Source: Pyrrhoderma lamaoense (taxonomy: Eukaryota; Basidiomycota; Agaricomycetes; Hymenochaetales; Hymenochaetaceae). Taken from it: a stretch of DNA of 64,000 nucleotides. Position 1 is the first letter of the stretch; each line of letters begins with the position of its first letter. A program made the position numbers and the translations under genes. The stretch is taken from positions 604,875 to 668,874 of the forward strand of contig NBAZ01000013.1 in assembly GCA_002794735.1 (NCBI GenBank), given 5' to 3'. Shown piece by piece: positions 60,401-64,000 of the stretch. The notes under the pieces were generated by a model. It was given only the letters and a program-made list of their open reading frames with translations, had not been told where the DNA came from and did not search any database.

Positions 60401-63157
60401 GGTTCGGTGTCGAACTCTCAACTCGTTTGCTATGCGCTTCAAAAAGGGAGAGGGTTAGGTTTGGAGATCAAGGATGGAGAAAATTGGTTAAGCTGCTACT
60501 CCGCTCTCTAATCCGATACAATATCAAGCATACTATAAAAGATATCACTGACAAGGATCTGGGCGATCGTTCCCTCGGTTTACTGACTGCTGAACTTTGG
60601 ATATGTTTGATACATCTACTTCCAAGGATGACGGTCGACACAGATGATTTCAGAATACAGACGAAAAACGGGTTCTGGATCTTGCTTATCGAAGTTGTCA
60701 AGGAAGAAGGGAAACACGTTGACGATGTCAGGTCTAGCGAAGATTTATGGCGTCTGGCGTTTAGTTTGTCTGCTCTGTCTCACTTCTCTGTTCATGGTGT
60801 ATGTACAAATAAGCCTCACCTTTTGGCTTGCTGGGAATTCATTGGGATCGCATTGGATTCTATACGTCTCTCGTATGATTCAGAGAAGGATAAAAACATT
60901 CCCTACAGTAGTCTGAAGAAAAGAGACAAATACTTGCGTATGGTCGTTGCCCGCTGCTACCTACTTGGTACGGAGTGGCAGTGGGCTATGCAAGATGCTT
61001 TTGCTATGTTTGGAAAACTTGTCAATATATTCCGAAGTAGACTATTTGGTAATCTTATCGGAGAACCATCCGAATTTCCTGCATTTTTACGATTCTCGGA
61101 CCTCACGTTACTCAAGGAGCACAGAAGGTCGGACTCTGCGTTTACTATTTACCTTAAACTTGTTACATTATCGGGAAGAAATGATGGAAATGTCGGTCTA
61201 TCTAGTGATCGCGAAAAACTAATGATGAAAAAAAAACTCGTGTCTCTTACTGTTCCTATCAGCGGTGTTCCTTTTTCGAAATCAACGCCACCTACCACTG
61301 ATGAATTGTCAATGCTTATCAATCGATTTAGCTCTGTGATCGTAGCTGTACTGTTGAATCCAACAGTAGAATCTGTTAGTCAGTTATTGAGTCAAGCTCA
61401 TCAATATATAGATTTCAGTATGGCAGATGAAGCAAGCCGCCGAGTATGCATAAGAGCGCTTATGTACACTACTATATTATTCAGTCATCTATCACTTCCA
61501 CTTGATGGGCCTCTTCAGTGGCTAGGAAGCATGACAACAGTGCTGCTGGATGAGTTTAGGAATCTCAGTAAGGCTTTACATGCCAAGGACGTGGACCCCC
61601 GAAAAGCTGGCGATCTCAGTAAGGAACGTGATAACGTGGCTACTACAATCCAACTTCTACTTGGATCTGTCCGTTACATCATTATGAAGTCCACTATGGC
61701 TGACGTAGAATCTCAAAATTCATCAAGTCATTCTCATTATCCCCACGTTGGATTATTAAGCGGTGGTATGTTGCATATACTATATACCATACCAGGAAAT
61801 TGATGTTTTATAAGCTTGGATAAGGGACATTTTTAGGATGAAAGAATTTACAGATCTTCCTAGTTCGCGAAATCAGGTAATTCAACTTGTAGAAGAGTTC
61901 CTTATCACCAGAGCGAAGGTTCTACCCCCACCCCGGCGAACATACTCCCCTATTGAGCAAAAAAGCTCGGAGAGTCAAGACTTGTTTGACGAATTTGACC
62001 TTGATGAAGCGGCTTTAGCTGGTCTCATCCTCGGAGAAGAAATTCAAACTGTCGATGGGAACACACAGAAAGACAGAGAAGTGGCTGAGGTAATTCCTAT
62101 ACATTCCCCAAAGCGCTATAATAGTGACTTTCTATACAGATTATGAATCGAGATGTGCTTCCGAACATCTATCGAATGCTGCTCCAAAACATCGGGGATC
62201 CATCGGCTTGTTCTACTGATGCGAATGAACTAGAGAGATTTTGGGAAGACACTGACACGTGGATAGATTGCTGGGTAGGGTGCGCAGCTATCGTAGTAAA
62301 GAACGGGATCAGAGTCAGTGCATTTCCTTATTTTTTGATGTGGACTATCTTTGACATTGATGTCTCAGCCCTGGAACCACTATCTTAGTCTCGGGCCTCA
62401 GTCTTGGGACACTATCATTTATCCGTTCTTAAGAAGACGGGTTGCGGTCCGTTTCATGTATCGTATGCTTCTATGTGACCCTAATGCATATGAGGTATGT
62501 ACTTTTGTATGTAATCCGTAGAATGTAATTAACCAATTTGTCTAGGAATATTCTCATGTATTCATCTCCGTTTTCTTGCAGTCTCTCGTTTCATACAATG
62601 TCACAATGGAGAACAAATATGTTTCGCTGATTTTATCTATCGACGGGCTCCGACATCCATTGTTACGAAGTATACCGATAGAAAGACCCCAGAAAAGAGG
62701 GATTTTGAACTTGATAAATCTCAGTTCATAGAACACAGGACAGAAATTATACAGTGTGAGTTTGGCTCAATTTCGAGCTACATAATTTATCTCTTACTTT
62801 TGCTTAGGTATAATTGATAACTTTGACGCCTACCTTTATCACGCTGATGTGACTAAAAATGAGGGCGATATGTCAAAGTCAAAAAAGTATACTGAAAACG
62901 TCGTTGCAATGCTTGCGGCTATGCAGGATATATGGAAGGTGAAATTTAGCCAAAATCTTCGATCTACAAACATTAGAACTTACTTCCTTGATTGTTCGTA
63001 GACCCTCCACACCAAAGAGGAACAGCAACGCTATGAAAAATTATGTCAAGCTACTTTCGCACATATCAGACAAAAAAAAATTATATGCGGGATACCACGA
63101 TTACAGGATTACCTTATGTGGGGTTTCAATTTAACTAATGTTGTAACAAACTTGTAG
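57492..63157 (+). CDS. MMS22: MUS7/MMS22-family replication-repair protein
   Basis: Exon 1 is 57492-57662, exon 2 57713-58653, exon 3 begins at 58719 and runs to about 61763, and smaller exons follow to a TAG at 63157. The N-terminal half is disordered. A conserved family block appears near 58190: SFRRREPKQINPYLFDKHMY, followed by RNIPDAIVK. Later landmarks are QTRLNFKRAP, FGPATYIGQQRLHDF, SGAWIRDIF and, near the end, SLILSIDGLRHPLLRSIP. In yeasts Mms22/Mus7 helps stalled forks recover by recombination and partners a cullin-type ligase (Rtt101) in budding yeast. Frame breaks by one missing base at an A run 58298-58304, a G run 59240-59243, near 59629-59635 and at GGG 62699-62701; adding one base at each gives a single continuous protein of about 1,700 residues. 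Confidence 0.85.
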
Positions 63158-64000
63158 CTTTAGACGGATATTTGGAAATATCTAATTAAGACTATATATG
63201 AATGTATCTATAGACTAAGCATCTTCTACTGGAATACCAGTGATTTCACGACTTAATGATATGTACATACCAAAATTTTCAGTCAGGAGAGATTTTTACT
63301 ACGGGGACTACTGGCTAGAGTCTATGCATGACTGCGTCCGGACCTATCAATAATATCTATTATATTATTTCTATTGTTACGTGTAATAAGTGTAGAAATG
63401 CGCACAGGCGTATAAGTGATGTGAAATGATTGCAATTTGGGTGAGAGACGCGTTAAAAATTGGATTTTGACATGAAATCTGCTGCCGTGGGCACAACACA
63501 ATAGCAAAATAAATCAATAAGTGTATGGATGCGTAGTGCTTAGATGGGAGAGCAAGTACGAGTTTGAATTTTGTTTATATCTCGAGCGGATGGCGAGATA
63601 TGGAGCATATAGTCAGCCACGTAAATTGACTTAGTGAAATTTTTTTAATCATATTGCTTTAAAATACATATTAAATTATTCTAAACTAGTCTAATAAGTT
63701 AAATTAAAACAAATATTGCCCGCCGCTGGTTCGTGCTGGAGGCGGGCACACTTACTTTAGGGCTAGATCGAGCCCATAAGCCACCGTACACTCTTAAGTA
63801 CTTGAATTATTACACTCAATACAATATAATTATTACACTTCAAATGATAATGCGCGCGCGTGAATATTATACACTACAAAAAATATCTACTTAAAACACC
63901 CGTAGAGACAAAAAAATAATTAGTTAACACTACACACCCCGTACACAACACATCACCAACCTAACACACAAAAATGCATTTACTTAACACTATACACTAA
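63158..64000. other. AT-rich non-coding end with two small inverted repeats
   Basis: 843 bp without a gene. At 63718-63747 a GC-rich hairpin has a 7-bp stem (GCCCGCC / GGCGGGC) and a 16-nt loop. A second inverted repeat, GGGCT / AGCCC, lies at 63760-63775. Beyond this the sequence becomes AT-rich, then CA-rich with ACTACA and AACAC strings to the end. The abrupt change in texture could mark an element boundary, but no terminal repeat or coding domain is visible. Confidence 0.4.

Noticed and set aside
1..64000. CRISPR arrays, rRNA and tRNA genes
   Set aside because: No spaced direct-repeat array, no rRNA-like blocks and no tRNA arm pattern were seen on either strand by eye; a dedicated tRNA scan was not possible.

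Overview
The window is eukaryotic nuclear DNA from a fungus, most likely a basidiomycete of the Agaricomycotina. Nearly every gene is cut by many short introns of about 45-75 bases with GT...AG ends. The family mix f‌its: a MATH-BTB protein, an F-box protein, a Zn2Cys6 regulator, an Msb2-type signalling mucin, and a Prp24/SART3 protein with HAT repeats and RRMs. I rebuilt gene models by hand from splice sites, reading phase and family motifs. For AOS1, GRASP, MATH-BTB, MPP-beta, ETF-beta, MSB2, uL23 and DPB3 the exon lengths sum to an exact multiple of three.

Layout. 1-456: 3' end of a small unrecognised gene (+). 457-5342: long gene-poor stretch. 5343-10148 (-): AOS1, SUMO-activating enzyme subunit, with very long purine-rich introns. 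12294-17238 (-): Zn2Cys6 regulator. 18936-22030 (-): mitochondrial PPR-like gene broken by many frameshifts. 24503-25750 (+): GRASP. 27491-30132 (-): MATH-BTB. 30394-34554 (-): Prp24/SART3 splicing factor. 35083-36407 (+): F-box protein. 36611-38147 (+): mitochondrial processing peptidase beta. 38219-38446 (-): small ORF head-to-head with ETF-beta (38455-39617, +). 40240-40908 (+): AT-hook protein. 43092-43364 (-): possible small membrane protein. 43675-47016 (-): MSB2. 47827-48561 (-): ribosomal protein uL23. 49013-56256 (-): cohesin loader SCC2/MIS4. 56654-57396 (-): DNA polymerase epsilon histone-fold subunit (DPB3/POLE4 type). 57492-63157 (+): MUS7/MMS22 replication-repair protein. 63158-64000: AT-rich non-coding end.

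The genes are mostly housekeeping and do not form a cluster. There is one functional neighbourhood at the right end: SCC2, DPB3 and MMS22 all act on replicating chromosomes. DPB3 and MMS22 share a 95-bp divergent promoter with paired CGCGTT motifs.

Two features cut across the window. First, about ten otherwise convincing genes or domains lose frame by exactly one missing base, mostly in G, C or A runs. That pattern looks like consensus error more than biology and should be settled before anyone calls pseudogenes. Second, introns are unusual: three GC-AG introns, several microexons down to 8 nt, and introns of 0.9-1.9 kb full of purine-rich low-complexity DNA. I saw no CRISPR array, tRNA, rRNA or recognisable transposase or reverse transcriptase, and no clear evidence for a wholly new system.
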